Assembly: GCF_021869535.1 (NCBI RefSeq)
Contig: NW_026262668.1
Span: forward strand, 64,014,058 to 64,078,057
Reading direction: 5' to 3'
Length of the DNA stretch: 64,000 nucleotides
Source of the DNA: Mytilus californianus
Lineage: Eukaryota; Mollusca; Bivalvia; Mytilida; Mytilidae
Below, one piece after another: positions 14,000-26,900 of this stretch (positions within the stretch are counted from its first letter, which is position 1; the number at the start of each line of letters is the position of its first letter). The notes under the pieces are model-generated. The model saw only the letters and a program-made list of their open reading frames with translations, did no database searches and was not told the DNA's origin. The position numbers and the translations under genes were made by a program.

Positions 14000-14780
14000 C
14001 GGCTGTCAACGTATATTTGTTCCACCTAACAGAAGTTCCACTGGAAACTTTGTTATAAACAATGTCATAATATCTGTTCCTGTTGGAACAAATATTCTAT
14101 ACCATTTATTCCGTTAGGAACATTTACTGTAATATTTATTCCAGTGGAAATAATATTCCAGAATATTTTTTCCATTTGGAACTTATATTATGAAGGAACT
14201 TCTATTCCGTGACACGCCCAAGGTAGTAATAAGAGCTTGTCTTCTTTCTGTGGTTCTTTGCTATAAGTTTTTGTCATATTTTCCCCGGTTTCATATGTTA
14301 CGTTTTAACAGTTCAGGTACTTTACAAAACTCCTGAAATATCAAGGATTTTACAAAATCATTGTAACACATATGCCAGCGACCGATATTAAAAGGTGAAC
14401 TCGTTCCGTCAAAATTGCCAGTGTATTGTGACCCTGACTATCGTACTACAGATTATTGGTGGAAATTATTAAATACAAAGTTGCACTTGCGTGTCTTTTA
14501 AAGGTTGAAATATGATTTTAATACAAAATGACTTCGAAATTCGTTTTGGTTCAGCGACTGTAAGGAATGCTATGTATTCAATGTGACAGGTAAATCCAAT
14601 TATCTCCCCTTATCCAATTAACACACCTGTTAAACAGCAGACGACAAACTAAACGTGACAAACTTTTTGATGTTCCAACTTTGAACTAAATAAGAGTATT
14701 GATAAGCCATTTAAAATGTTGACCAAGACTAGTTTTAAACAATAAAGAAGACTTTTACACAGATAAACCGATGATCCCTC
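14000..14780. other. Region before exon 1: GTTCC repeat copy 2, then unassigned
   Basis: 13995-14215 is the second copy of the GGAAC/GTTCC repeat seen at 6655-6880. From 14216 to 14780 I see no repeat or coding pattern. This is the likely upstream regulatory region of the EGF gene. Confidence 0.4.
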
Positions 14781-14924
14781 AGGTTCACAGGTCACGTGAT
14801 CATATGTGACATCTCTTATTTTTGTACACATTTCACGCATAGCTAAATATTTTGATGGGAATACACCACAGATCCATAAAATTTTAATGATGGACAGATG
14901 ACCAGTGCCATAGGGTGACCAAGC
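14780..14924 (+). promoter_or_regulatory. Putative promoter/5' UTR of the EGF gene with two E-boxes
   Basis: A palindromic TCACGTGA (14792-14799) and a CATATG (14801-14806) lie about 120 bp before the start codon. CACGTG is the core site of bHLH-ZIP factors (Myc/MITF/USF type). I see no clear TATA box at a convincing distance. The transcription start is unknown, so this is a position-based suggestion only. Confidence 0.25.
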
Positions 14925-14985
14925 ATGATGGGAGCACCCTTCCTGAGAGGGGTAAGGACCACGCCTCCTCTTGGATGCGTTGCAG
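14925..14985 (+). CDS. Exon 1: start codon and first half of signal peptide
   Basis: Two adjacent ATGs (14925 and 14928) open the frame. An in-frame TGA at 14916-14918 blocks any upstream extension. The exon encodes about 20 residues, with a basic n-region (LRGVR) and the start of the hydrophobic stretch (PPLGCVAG). It ends in GCAG followed by gtaag, a strong donor, in phase 1. Joined to exon 2 it forms a continuous hydrophobic core, which is the main support for this exon. The 5' UTR start is not defined. A second potential donor, ggggtaagg, lies at 14948-14956, but using it would cut off the hydrophobic part. Confidence 0.72.
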
Positions 14986-17900
14986 GTAAGTTACAGGTAT
15001 TTCTGTAATGACCGATATCTACCCCATTGTGTCGGTTGTTTGTAAACAGAGATATCGATAAGTATTTATGTAACTGTTCAGCGTGGAAATTCTTGTAGTA
15101 AATTTACTGTGTGGAATTCTCATGGCGCACTTTTGAAATAGCATCTAACATGGGTTTATAGTCATAAAATTATGAAACTGAACATGTTCAAGAACTTTAA
15201 TATTGTTTGGTTTTGTTTTAGTTTTTGTTTTTGTTTATTTGTTTTGAATTTGAATTACTAATTCAGTACTTTGGAATGTTGAAAACATTTACAAATTAAA
15301 GTTATATGTTAGAGTTCAAATGAATGATTTGTAAATTCTTGAATTAAAAAAGCAACAGATGAACATTTTAATCTTTCACTAAAATGGACTATAATTGTCT
15401 GTGCAAAAATGTCCTCTACAGTGGCGGATCCAGAAATTTTCATAAAGGGGCCCACTGACTGCCATAAGAGGGGGCCAGCTTAGTCATGCTTAAATTTGCA
15501 AAGCATGGGTTGTCCTCAGCTTAATATAAAGAATATTTCGATGATTTTACCTCAAAAATTTAAGTTTGCGCCCCCCCCCCCCCCCCCTCTAACCTAAAAT
15601 CCTGGATCCGCCCCTGCAAAGAAGTGCTCATATTTCTGGACTGAAGTTACATCTATTAAAATTGTGTACAGTTTAATACATAAAATGAAAGAGAATAGTT
15701 ATGAATAGGAATCTATTATGGATTATTGTCATCTTGCTGAATTTTTATCCAAAAGCAAAGAATTCCATGCACTGTTTTGTGCATATTAAAGCCGAAATAC
15801 ATATACATTGAATGACAAAATGACTTACATAACAACCCAAGAAATTAAGTATAACACCCCCCCCCCCCCCCAAACCTGCAATAAAGGTCACCTCTATTCA
15901 GGGAAATTCTGTCTTGCCAGATATAAACCTCTTCTTGTCCCAGTGTAGTAATACCTATGCATTTTGCTACTTTAAAATTCCAATGTAATATCTCTCAGTT
16001 TTTCAAGTTCTGATAGTGACCTTTATGTAGGGGTTTGACTGTACACAAAATGTTAGTTATTCTTGGATGTTTTTTTTGCTGTAGTGCTGCAATAACAGAT
16101 GCCAGAAATGCTTAACATTTATTTTTAAGGCTTTAAGGCGTGAGTTGGGGTCTTCTTCTTTGTTAAGTTGTTATATAGAAATATAATTATTTTAAAATGT
16201 TTTATACAATGTATGATTTATTGATGTTTGGCATAAATAGGCAAACATGCACAAACAGAGGGGAGGCAAGTTTGAAACAAATGCCCTGACTTTTGTTTGT
16301 CTGACAGCAAGTCCAAAAAAAGGCAGTCAGACTTAGGAGAAATCTCTGACTACCCATTATTTAGAAAAATTATGTAATATATATAGAATATCCTGTGCAA
16401 CAAAGCAACTCTTAAAATATTGATTGTGTTAAAATTCATTGTGATTCAGAATTGATATTTAGTGTTTGAAAAAAAGTTACAATTGCAAATGTAATTGAAT
16501 AATATAGTTTAAAGGGAAAAATTTTTAAAAAATCACTGTCAGACAATGCTTTTCTCTAAACCATAATTTTTCTATACCATGTTTGATAAGTTTATTTAAT
16601 ACTAAAACAGGAAAAACCTTTATTTCTGTTGTGCCTGATTTTTTTAGATAAGTTTTTATTGAACCTGAGACTTCTGTTTCATAATAAGCTGGTGACTATA
16701 CTCATGCTATTTACCAGTATACCCATAAATGTATTGCAAATCCCATAAATTAAACATTGGATATTTTCATGGGGTGTTATTTTCACTATTTCATGACTTG
16801 AGCAAGAAGCATGTATATGTTTTTTTTTATTTAAGTTTCTGATGTCATTGTAGCTTTTATTGTTAGCACTCATCTGTTTACAGTATGATTGTTTTATTAC
16901 AAATACTCAGGGTTTTTGCTTTTTTTTCGAACCCAATATCTGGATTCGGGTAGAGGCATGAAAATCAGAATAATACTGCCAAAATCAGGATAGTTGTGGG
17001 TCTGCAATTTTTTTGGCAATTCTTATTTAACATCAGCAAAAAACTCTTATTTTTACAGTCAATTTTGCAAAAATTAGTTTGATCTAAAATAAAGAACTAA
17101 CCATTTTTCTTGTTTAATAAGCTGATCTTATATTTTACAATTTACACATCACACAATTTGTTTTATATTTTATAATTTTTCTGATGCATATAATTTCAAG
17201 GACAGTATTTATTTTGCCTGAGGTAGAAAAAATTAATTGATGAAGATATGAAAATACCAGCAATTATTAATATGTTGACAGATTATGATATATAATTATG
17301 GTATTTTATCTTATATTCATATCCAAAATATTTTGGTGTAATTATGTGATTTTATAAAGCAAATTAAGATAAAGTAGATAGTGCAAAAAATATAGAGGCT
17401 TAATAAAGGGGGATTTCAAATAATAATGAATACAAGCAAATGCAAGTGTAAAAATTTAACAATGGGGGTTATCGCATAGGGGAGATAATTCATTTTTTTA
17501 TTTAACCTTATCACAATTTATACTTTTATTTTTACAATTTACCATTTAAAATTAAAGTCTAAAGAACAAAATTAAAATTAAGAAGAAATCACTGTAAAAA
17601 TTGTGTAAATTTGTTCATTGAACATTTTTTAAGTGCTGAATTTTCTCTAACAGACTGTAAAACACCATTGAATTCATGGACCCTTTTTGTGGTGAAAAGA
17701 GGACTTAAGTATGCCTGTGTAGATCTGATTTTTTTAGATTTCAGATTTAAGATAAGTGGGGTATGATGTTAAGGAGAGCTTGATAAAGACAGAAGAAAAA
17801 TGTTCTTACATTTTATTATCCACTCGTTTGTGTGTGTTTAAGTTTTCTTTACAATTGGTACAGAATTGGTCATGTTTGTACCTGTTTGATGATGTCTTGC

Positions 17901-20900
17901 TATGTAACCTCTCTTACCATTGTTTAATAGTGATTTTAATCACACTTGTAGCATTCATTTAATTAATACTAACTTTGCTTGTGGCAGTTTATGATTTAAA
18001 ACATTGATTGCATAAACCAAAACTCATAGATATAAGAAGATGTGGTATGAGTGCCAATGAGACAACTCTCCATCCAAGTCACAATTTATAAAAGTAAACT
18101 ATTATAGGTCAAAGTACGGTCTTCAACACGGAGCCTTGGCTCACACGAACAGCAAGCTATAAAGGGCCCCAAAAATTACTAGTGTAACACCATTCAAAGG
18201 GGAAAACCAACGGTCTAATCTAAATAAAAAATGAGAAACGAGAAACACTCATGAACCACATCAACAAACGACAACTACTTAACATCAGATTCCTGACTAG
18301 AATATATTTCTTGAATTTCATTTGACATTTAGGGTTGCCATAACATGTAGCTGAACAATGTTTTTCATGGATTTAAAAGCCATATACAAATGTAATTATT
18401 CTTATTTATTTTCTTTGAAAGGAGATTTTCTAATTTCTATTTAAGAATTTATCACTTCTGGAGGCCTAACATCATAGCAAAAATTTTAAGAATGAAAAAT
18501 AAGCAATTTAGATAAAATCTGCAGCATGGAACACAAAATCTATTGATTGATTGTTGGTTGCTTAACAGCCATAATAATAGGCCCAGTGGCAAATATTTCA
18601 TGCATGTTCAGGACAAAAAAGAATGGATATGGTGTATGGTAGTTCATGACACAAAATTATTTCAAGCTCATGAAAAAGCCAAAAGCAAGGGAACAGCACT
18701 TTTATTTGCTGTTATTCATTTGAAAGTCACGATGAGGCCTTTGAATTCAACATGGAGCAAAAACTCTCACCTCTCTGAAACTTCTAGACAACCCTTTACA
18801 TCGGATCAAATTAAGCTGAATTCTTTGTTCATTGTTTATCAGGCTAATATAAATCATTGAAGAACACAGCTGTCAGATAATATAATTAAAATTTGTCAAA
18901 GAAATCTGATAAATATGTCATAAATTTGCTGCATAATCTTTTACAGAAACAATACAAACATTAAAAAAATCAAGATATATTTGTTTGATAACCTGAGGGA
19001 AATTATGAATGGTTAGGACAAATACTATCCATGTTTACTGTATAACAATTTTAATAGAAAAATAAAAACTAGCCGAATTTGAGAAAATGATGTAGCACAC
19101 ATTTAATCTTTGGATACCTACTTCTTAGTTTAAATTTAAGAGCAACCCTGCCCTTTTGATCATTATAATCTTTCCCCAGATTTGGTCCTCTATTTTAAAA
19201 TGCTTAAGATAGAATTAAACAATGGCTATATTATATTTCATATTTATCCATTGAAATAATATCTTTTAGATGGTTATTTGAATAGATTAAATATGATTAG
19301 CATTGACTTTAAAAATCTAGGTAAGGTTTTATAGTCAAGTGTCAAAAGTCTTTTTATATGCAAGCTGACATTGCAAATACATGTGCAATTATAAGTCTAT
19401 TTTAAAAATTTATCTTTTTAAATTCTATCATTGAAGTAACTTACTGGTACATGTATAGCAATTAGTGCAAATGGTTGACATCATCATAAATACTAACCAT
19501 GTACTTATTTCCAAATGGAATTTGCACTGTCATTTTATTTTGATTTTAAACATATTTTATTCTGTCATTATTATTATGCTCTAAATTTCACTACATGTAT
19601 TGTAAAAAGTTGGAAATGTTCTTTTCTACATGTACTTAGCATTAAACACATTTTTGCCATATCCTTTTTCATCATAAAAAATATTCATAGTTGTCAAATA
19701 AGATACTGTAAATTCAGAAATTATTGCGAGGTTTTTATTAATGCGAATAATGCGACCCAGGGCAGGTGCTGCAATAATAAGACGTCGCATTCTCAATTTT
19801 CTACATATATCTATATTTAGATTTTCCTGAAATCGCAAGAAAAAGGGGGGGAAATAATAGGTGGCCAAAATTAAAATCAGTTGACCTGCAGTTTTCCTAG
19901 CCAGATAAGTTGCATGTTATCAAATCTGTCCTACTTAAGATTGAATGATAGCTTTTGTTGACTTCACAAGCAGAGTGTTTTTATACGCCCACTAACGGGA
20001 CATATTATGGTATACTGTTGTCTGTCCGTCCGTCTGTCGTCAACATGTTGGACAATAATTCAAAAACACTTAAACCAATTTCTGTGAAACTTTGGTGAAT
20101 TGTTTATATCTATTGATGTGAGCTCCCTTTTGATTTTTATAAATTTTGGATTTTACGTTCCCAAGTTATGGGGGTTTTATTCATTAAAAAGGGGGATTTT
20201 TCCAGTTTTCGGACAATTACTCAAAAATGCTTTGAGCAGTTTTCATGAAACTTTGTTGACTGGTTTATATCTATTGACAAAGCGACAGGCGTATCATGCG
20301 CTCATGGCGTAGCTGTTTATTTGCTCCTTCTTCTAAAGGATGTTTTTAAAAAAAACATGTGCAATATACTTTGGTAAAAATAAAGATTGAAACCATTTTT
20401 TCTTTACATGTAACCACTAGAACATATTCTAATTTTCCAAAAATTGCAGGACATCCTGTGTTATTTTGTGCCAGGCATAAATAATCTTCAATATTAAATC
20501 TAGATTTTTTTTTATTTAGAGAATGTGTCCCTATTATTTTTAAACAGGTTTTACAAATTTACTGTCATCTTTTATACTTTGCTGGTTGTCCAATAATGTT
20601 AGACCTACAGACCCTATTAAATCAAATATCATACATATATATATTTATTTAAGATATCCCTTGATCTTTGATCTTTGATTGATATTATTGATTGATCAGG
20701 TCAATATTGTTATTGTTGACAAAAGGTGTTATGGGTCACATGATACCTACAGGTATGCTCGGAATCTCATATATCTCTATATATTATTTATAATAGGTAT
20801 ATCCTATTTCATATTAAAGTTATAGGTATCTTTATAGTACCACTATCACAAACTTGAATGAGAGTTTAATGGACACAAGGCTTAACACATGTGCCATAGA

Positions 20901-23900
20901 ATTAATCCCAAGAACAAGGATAAACACCTCATTTCAGACAATAACAGATGTATGATGTATCTATGGTATTAAAGATCATTAAATATTTGTATTTGTCACA
21001 ATATATTCACCAAAGAAATTTGTAGATTGTTAGGTATATTTTTGATTGAACTTATAACAATAGTTTACCATAAGAAAAGAATGAGTAGCTTTTGTGAGAG
21101 GTTTAGCTAGCTATTAAACCAGGTTTAATCCACCATTTTCAATATTAGGAAATGCCTGTACCAAGTCAGGAATATGACAGTTGTTTTAAATTCGTTTGAT
21201 GTGTTTGAGCTTTGGATTTTGCCATTTGATAAGGGACTTGCCTTTTGGAATTTTCTTTGGTGTTCAGTATTTTTGTTATTTTACTTTTTTGTATCAAAAC
21301 TTCAAAGTGATAATGATCACCGATTGGTCTACGTTTACTTTTTTTGTTTCATTGTTATTGGGTTGCTGTCTCATTTAAATTTAAACACTATTAATTGTGA
21401 TGCTGTCAAACCTCTCTATTTACAATGTTTTATTTCAAAAAGGTCTCTCAAATTTACAAGAGGAGACTGGATGTGCAGAGGGTACAATCATTTCTCAGTT
21501 GGACTTTTTTACTCCAAAGAAATGAATGTGTTAGGTCAATTAAGTAAGCCATAATGTACTATGTCAATATCTAGAACTCTATTATGTTATAGTATAGGTA
21601 TGTTAACAAAAGGTCTATTTACATTTATTGTCTTTCAATGTAGGTTTGGTCAAAGGAAGACAAACTGTTTGTTTATGAAACCCTTAAAATGTATGGCAAA
21701 GATTATGGATTTTAATGGAGAAATTTTTTTCAGATCACCTGTCATATCAACAAAATCTTTGAAATTTCAAATCCCTGAAGTGCCCAATTATTTGGAGGAT
21801 AAATCTGAAAAAAATCTACTAACTTGCTATTTTCCTTCAGTAAACGAAATCTTGAATGAAAATACTGAATATGTACCTCATGTGATGGATTGTTTATTAT
21901 TTCTTGTTTAAATGGTTTTCCCAAATCTGTAAAAATGCTGAAATACATGAAAGATCGTATAAGAAAGTCAATTTGAAATACTATTCTTCCTCTTTGATAT
22001 ACTAGCTTAACTCATTAATGAGTACTCAATACTTTGTGTGTGTACTATAAATAAAATAAAAAATAAAAATCTTAATATTTTTTGGTACTATATTCTTATA
22101 ATCTACCTTGATACTTTACTTGCATCAACTGGGGAAAAAAAGAACTTAAAGTCAAGATGTAATGGCCATTTTTCAATAATCCATTAGTCTAGATGTTTAA
22201 CAGCTAGAATCTTAGTGCATGTACATTGTATGTTGCTTTGTCATGACCATAAAACTTAATGGTAAGAAAGAAAGGAAGAATTGAGGGAAGAAAGCACTTG
22301 ACATTGATTCTATCTTGAAAGTATAGATAACTTAACTACCAGTTCAATTAACTATCAGTTGACATGGCATGTAGATTGCAAAGAACAATTGATTTTCCAA
22401 TTAGGCAAAAATAGTGGCATTTTTCAAGATACAGACCTAAAAAAGTTGACATTTAGAAAGTAACCTTGCTAGAATTAAAGAAAAATTATTAGGACAATAT
22501 TTTTTAGTAAAAAATAAATATATGTTCATGTGGCTCTCATTAACACAATTTTTATTTATTGCCTATCAATTCTGCACCTAAAAATATGTGTCTCGTAACA
22601 GCGTAGAAAAGACTTGTTAGTTCCTTTTGGGCTACAACAAATGTATTATTTTGCCTTTGGTATAATGCAGAGTGCACAGAGTGTCTCAGGTAATAAAAAA
22701 TATCGGCTGTTTTTTAGTTCCTTTAGTCAGCTACAGAAAATATATTATTTTGCCTTTGGTATAATGCAGAGTACATAGAGTTTCTAATAATGTAGGCTAC
22801 AAACATCGACCAATCAGGATTAGCCATACTCTTAATTCTGAATACCATGTTCTACTCAATGGTTTATTGTAACATGTAGAACATGTAGGAATTGAGTTGT
22901 TTCCCTTTATACATGATGCCTGTATTATAGGTATTATGTTAAATTTTATCCTTTAGTTGTGTGGAAAATTTAGAGGCTATTTAATTGTATGTCACACAAG
23001 CTCAATCTCATGTAAAAAAAACTTGTTGATAGAAACCTGTTACATAATGTACTTGGGATGTATCAGAAAAAGATATAACTAGTCATGAATAAAATATTGA
23101 TAAACACTACTGATCAACAGCTAGTTATTCATTCTATTACAAATTTGTATTCTATTTTGTTTTTACATCTGAAATAATTTTGAACCCGATAATGACTATA
23201 CTATCGCTATTTAAAAAATGGTCAAAATGTTGTGTACATTAAATTCATTAACCGCATGTGACGTCGCACAAGCTAGTCCTGATTTTCAGGGGAGAATATG
23301 AACTTTTGTTAATGGTCACGTTGAATTAGTCTCAACCAATCAAATTTTGATTTCCCTTATAATACTTGCATACAGTCAAATAATATGAATTAACTGATGC
23401 ATATAAGATGATCACTTTATTATAGTTAAACAAGGAAAAATCTTAAAAATTATGATTTTGTATCAACCAACTGTATTTCATACATTAGTAAATACCGGTA
23501 AGACTCATTGGATTTGTGATTTTGTATGGTACCCATATCATTTAACTTTTATAGTAATAAGAGTATACTCAAAATAATATCCTCAAAAATATCTTATGAT
23601 GTCTAAATTTTGATTTTTTAAACCAGATCCATATATTTAAAATCTCAGTTATGTTATGATTTCTAAAGAAACATATTTTTTAAGTTGCTAATTATGTTTA
23701 TGTACTGTGGATTCATTATTATTTCTTGGATACTAATTATCATGGATTTTGTGGGTATGTGTGAACCATGAATTTAAATGTTCAATGAAGTACAAATTTT
23801 CCATATGCAGACTTAGACAAAAACACACAATCAAAAATCCACGAAAATACAAATTTTTGGCAATCCTTAAAAAATTGTATCCAAGAAAATTAATGGATCC

Positions 23901-26900
23901 ACAGTAATTAATGTTTAAACTAAAATAGAAAAATGGAAAATGGAAAAAGTAAGAGATTAAATATGTATTTTATTTTTTTCAGGACTAGTGTTTTTAATCT
24001 ACCTCAGTTCACTTGTGACAGCAACAGGAAGAATTGCATTCTTGGACCATTCTGCAAACTCATCACTAGTGCTATCACAGACTACAATAAATTTTAGCAT
24101 GAAAAATTTTAGAATTGCATTTTCATTTTTAACTTGTAAAGAAGGACAACTTTTATACCAAAGAGGAAGCTCAGGAGATTTTATAAGATTATTTTTACAG
24201 AGCGACTCGTTTCATATTTCATGGAAAAAGGAATTAACAAAAGTGTCATTAACTATCGCAAATCATTTGGATAAGAATTCATGGTATTCTATAGATCTAT
24301 TTGAAAGAACCGGTGATATTAATTTTAAGTTGGATAAAAGTGGTGTTTCAATTGAAGATATTATAATTGCAAACAATACGCACAGGACAAGTATTTTTCG
24401 ACTGAATTTAAGTGGAAACACAGGTCTTTCGATCGGAGGAAATGATTTTACTGGCTGTGTGTGGCAGGGACCATATGTTTTATTTTTAAATAATCCAAAC
24501 ATTATAGAAAACCATGTGATATGGAATGATACAGTATGTCCCTTCAGTTCTTCTGATTGTACTGGTAAGATATAGTCTATTTAGATAGATTTTGTAGACA
24601 TACTGTGGTTTCATCATTATTCATGGGATACCAATTTTTGTGGATTTCGTGGGTACAGGTGAATCCTAAATTTAAATGTTCAACGATTTACAAATTTTCT
24701 ATAGTCTTATATGCAGAATATGGCAAAACCACTAAATCAAATATCCATGAAAATGAGAGTTAGGTTTGAAAATTGGTACCGTGAAAAGACATGAATCCAC
24801 AATATTTAGATAGATTTTGTAGATATATTACATTTAGATAAAGATATGTGAAGATTTTGTAGATATATTACATTTAGATAAAGATATGTGAAACTGATCA
24901 ATTGTTATAGCACTAATATATTCCTCAATATTAATGAAATAACAATTTTATAATATAGTACCAAAAATTTCAGCAACATTTATGATACTTAGTCCAATTT
25001 GTGCAGCTATGATACCTGCAGTAAGGGCGTAATGTCCATTATTCCACCATCCTTTTTAGCTCTCACCTGCTTGCATACAAATATTGTTTGACTTGGAACC
25101 TCTCTTAGTGCCTAGAAAGTAGGGAATGCAATATTGATTAAAATGCAATATTTTCAAATCATCTACATTGCACTTCTTTTTAAGGTATATATAAGTTTAA
25201 GGATTTCAGCAAAAATAGCATTTTTATTTTACAAAGTAGTCTACATGAAATATTTGATACTTTATTATAAATGTAAGTTATTTCTCTACTTTTAAAATAT
25301 GACAGGTTTATGAAAAATATTTGAGACATCCCTGATGCCATATTTATTTTAATATTATTACTATTAGCCCAATTTAAGCCTTCAATATTTTAAACTTCCA
25401 GGTTTGCTAAATGTTTACTAGAGTTAACTCCCCTTCACCAATAATATTTTTGTAACAAGTAATCCACATAACATTGAATAGAAAAGCAGTTTCTTTTTTT
25501 TCTTATAAATTGCAAAATTGCTTTATATTTGAAGAATCAATTCAAGTTTATTGGTTTCAATTTTATTTCATAAAACAGCAAGAAATGCTTTTTATTAAAA
25601 TATTTCAAAATAATGCAAGAAAAACTTAATTGTTTCCAGATATAATAAACAAAAATTTGAATTATGTTTTGCCAAGTAATTATTCAGTGATTTAAAAGTT
25701 AAATGGAAAAAATAAAATTTACAAATATTTCATTTAAGCTCATTTTACATACTGTAGGGTATTTGCTAGAAAGGAAGATGCTTTGAAAATTCTTTATTTA
25801 GTACATGTAGTTCTTTTTGGTAGTAAAACTGCAAATAATTTTTTCATTTTTCAATCAGCAATTGACTAATTTTTAATATAATGGAAAACATTAATGGTCC
25901 GTTTGTTTTTTTTGCATTCAAATGGTTCTGGGCATTGCATAAGATTGTGTCTTCCTGTGCTGTTTATTGTATACTGTTGCTGTATTAAATATACTCAAAA
26001 GTCATTAGAGTGTTAAAAAGCATGATTTTATAGCAGATTTAGTGCTTTGAAATTGCTTTCAGCAAATGTGTGCAATTTTTTGATACAGTATTTGTTATTG
26101 TCCCCTGCGCAACCCAGTGAAGGTGACATAGAAATGTCAGGTCTGTACATGTGTTTGTCTGCATCTGTGTTTGTTGATGTACATGCATCTGTCTGTTGTT
26201 AGTGCATCTATCCAGTCTTGACAGGTTCACACATGTACATTTCATGCCAGACTTTTATGAAATATCAAAGGTTTACATTAGCAATGTCACAGGCAAGTTC
26301 AAAAATCAATGCAGGTCAACTATTTTTAAAGGAGATATGCCCTTGGGATTTATAAATTGTATGGAAAATTGCTTTGTAAGTACTCTCAAGCTTACATTTC
26401 CTCTAGCACTGTTTTAAAACTTATTTCAAATGTAATATAAGGCGATGAAAATCATTGCTGATCAACTATATTTACAGAAATTATGTCCCTTTGACATTTT
26501 ATTTACAACCAACTTGCATTTTAAACACTCTCTCATCTACATTTTTCGTTTGATTTGTATGAATTTTACATCAAAGGTTTTTATCAGCAAGGTCTTGGAA
26601 GAATCTTAGTGCCTATTCACAATTTTGCACGAGTTATGCCCCTTAGAAATAGAATTAACAAGGAAAATAAGATTGCTAGCAATTTCTTTCCTATATTTCT
26701 TGTAGGATACTAACTTGCCGTCTTACAGATAAAATATGTGCATCATCCTTTGATTGAGTTAAGCCATTTCAGTTGATATTTTATAGTGTGTCTTTCTATG
26801 TTGTGATGTTACACTATTGTTTCTGAAAAAGGGTGAAGGTTTGGTACCATTAAAACGTTTAAACCTGCTTCAATTGTTTGCACCTGTCCTAAGTCAGGAA

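Larger units (their letters stand above)
14986..23982 (+). other. Intron 1 (9.0 kb)
   Basis: Holds a TIR element (15419-15616), a second poly-C run (about 15856-15870), a minus-strand family A repeat (18035-18300), a gattgattg-headed repeat (18543-18620, related to 41706-41790), part of an aattattgcgag-type MITE (19703-19870), a tatacgccc element (19982-20294), a family B fragment (21095-21305), a ~100-bp imperfect direct duplication (22600-22790) and a MITE (23704-23905). The open frame at 18543-18860 overlaps a repeat and has no domain. Confidence 0.6.

Noticed and set aside
18543-18860. 105-codon plus-strand open frame in intron 1
   Set aside because: Its start lies in a dispersed repeat (also at 41706-41790). 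No domain and no cysteine pattern of the host gene.
21174-21911. Plus-strand open frames of 116-126 codons in intron 1
   Set aside because: The first overlaps the family B dispersed repeat. The second has no recognisable domain and AT-driven composition.
24263-24502. Minus-strand open frame overlapping exon 2
   Set aside because: Shadow of the laminin-G exon on the other strand.
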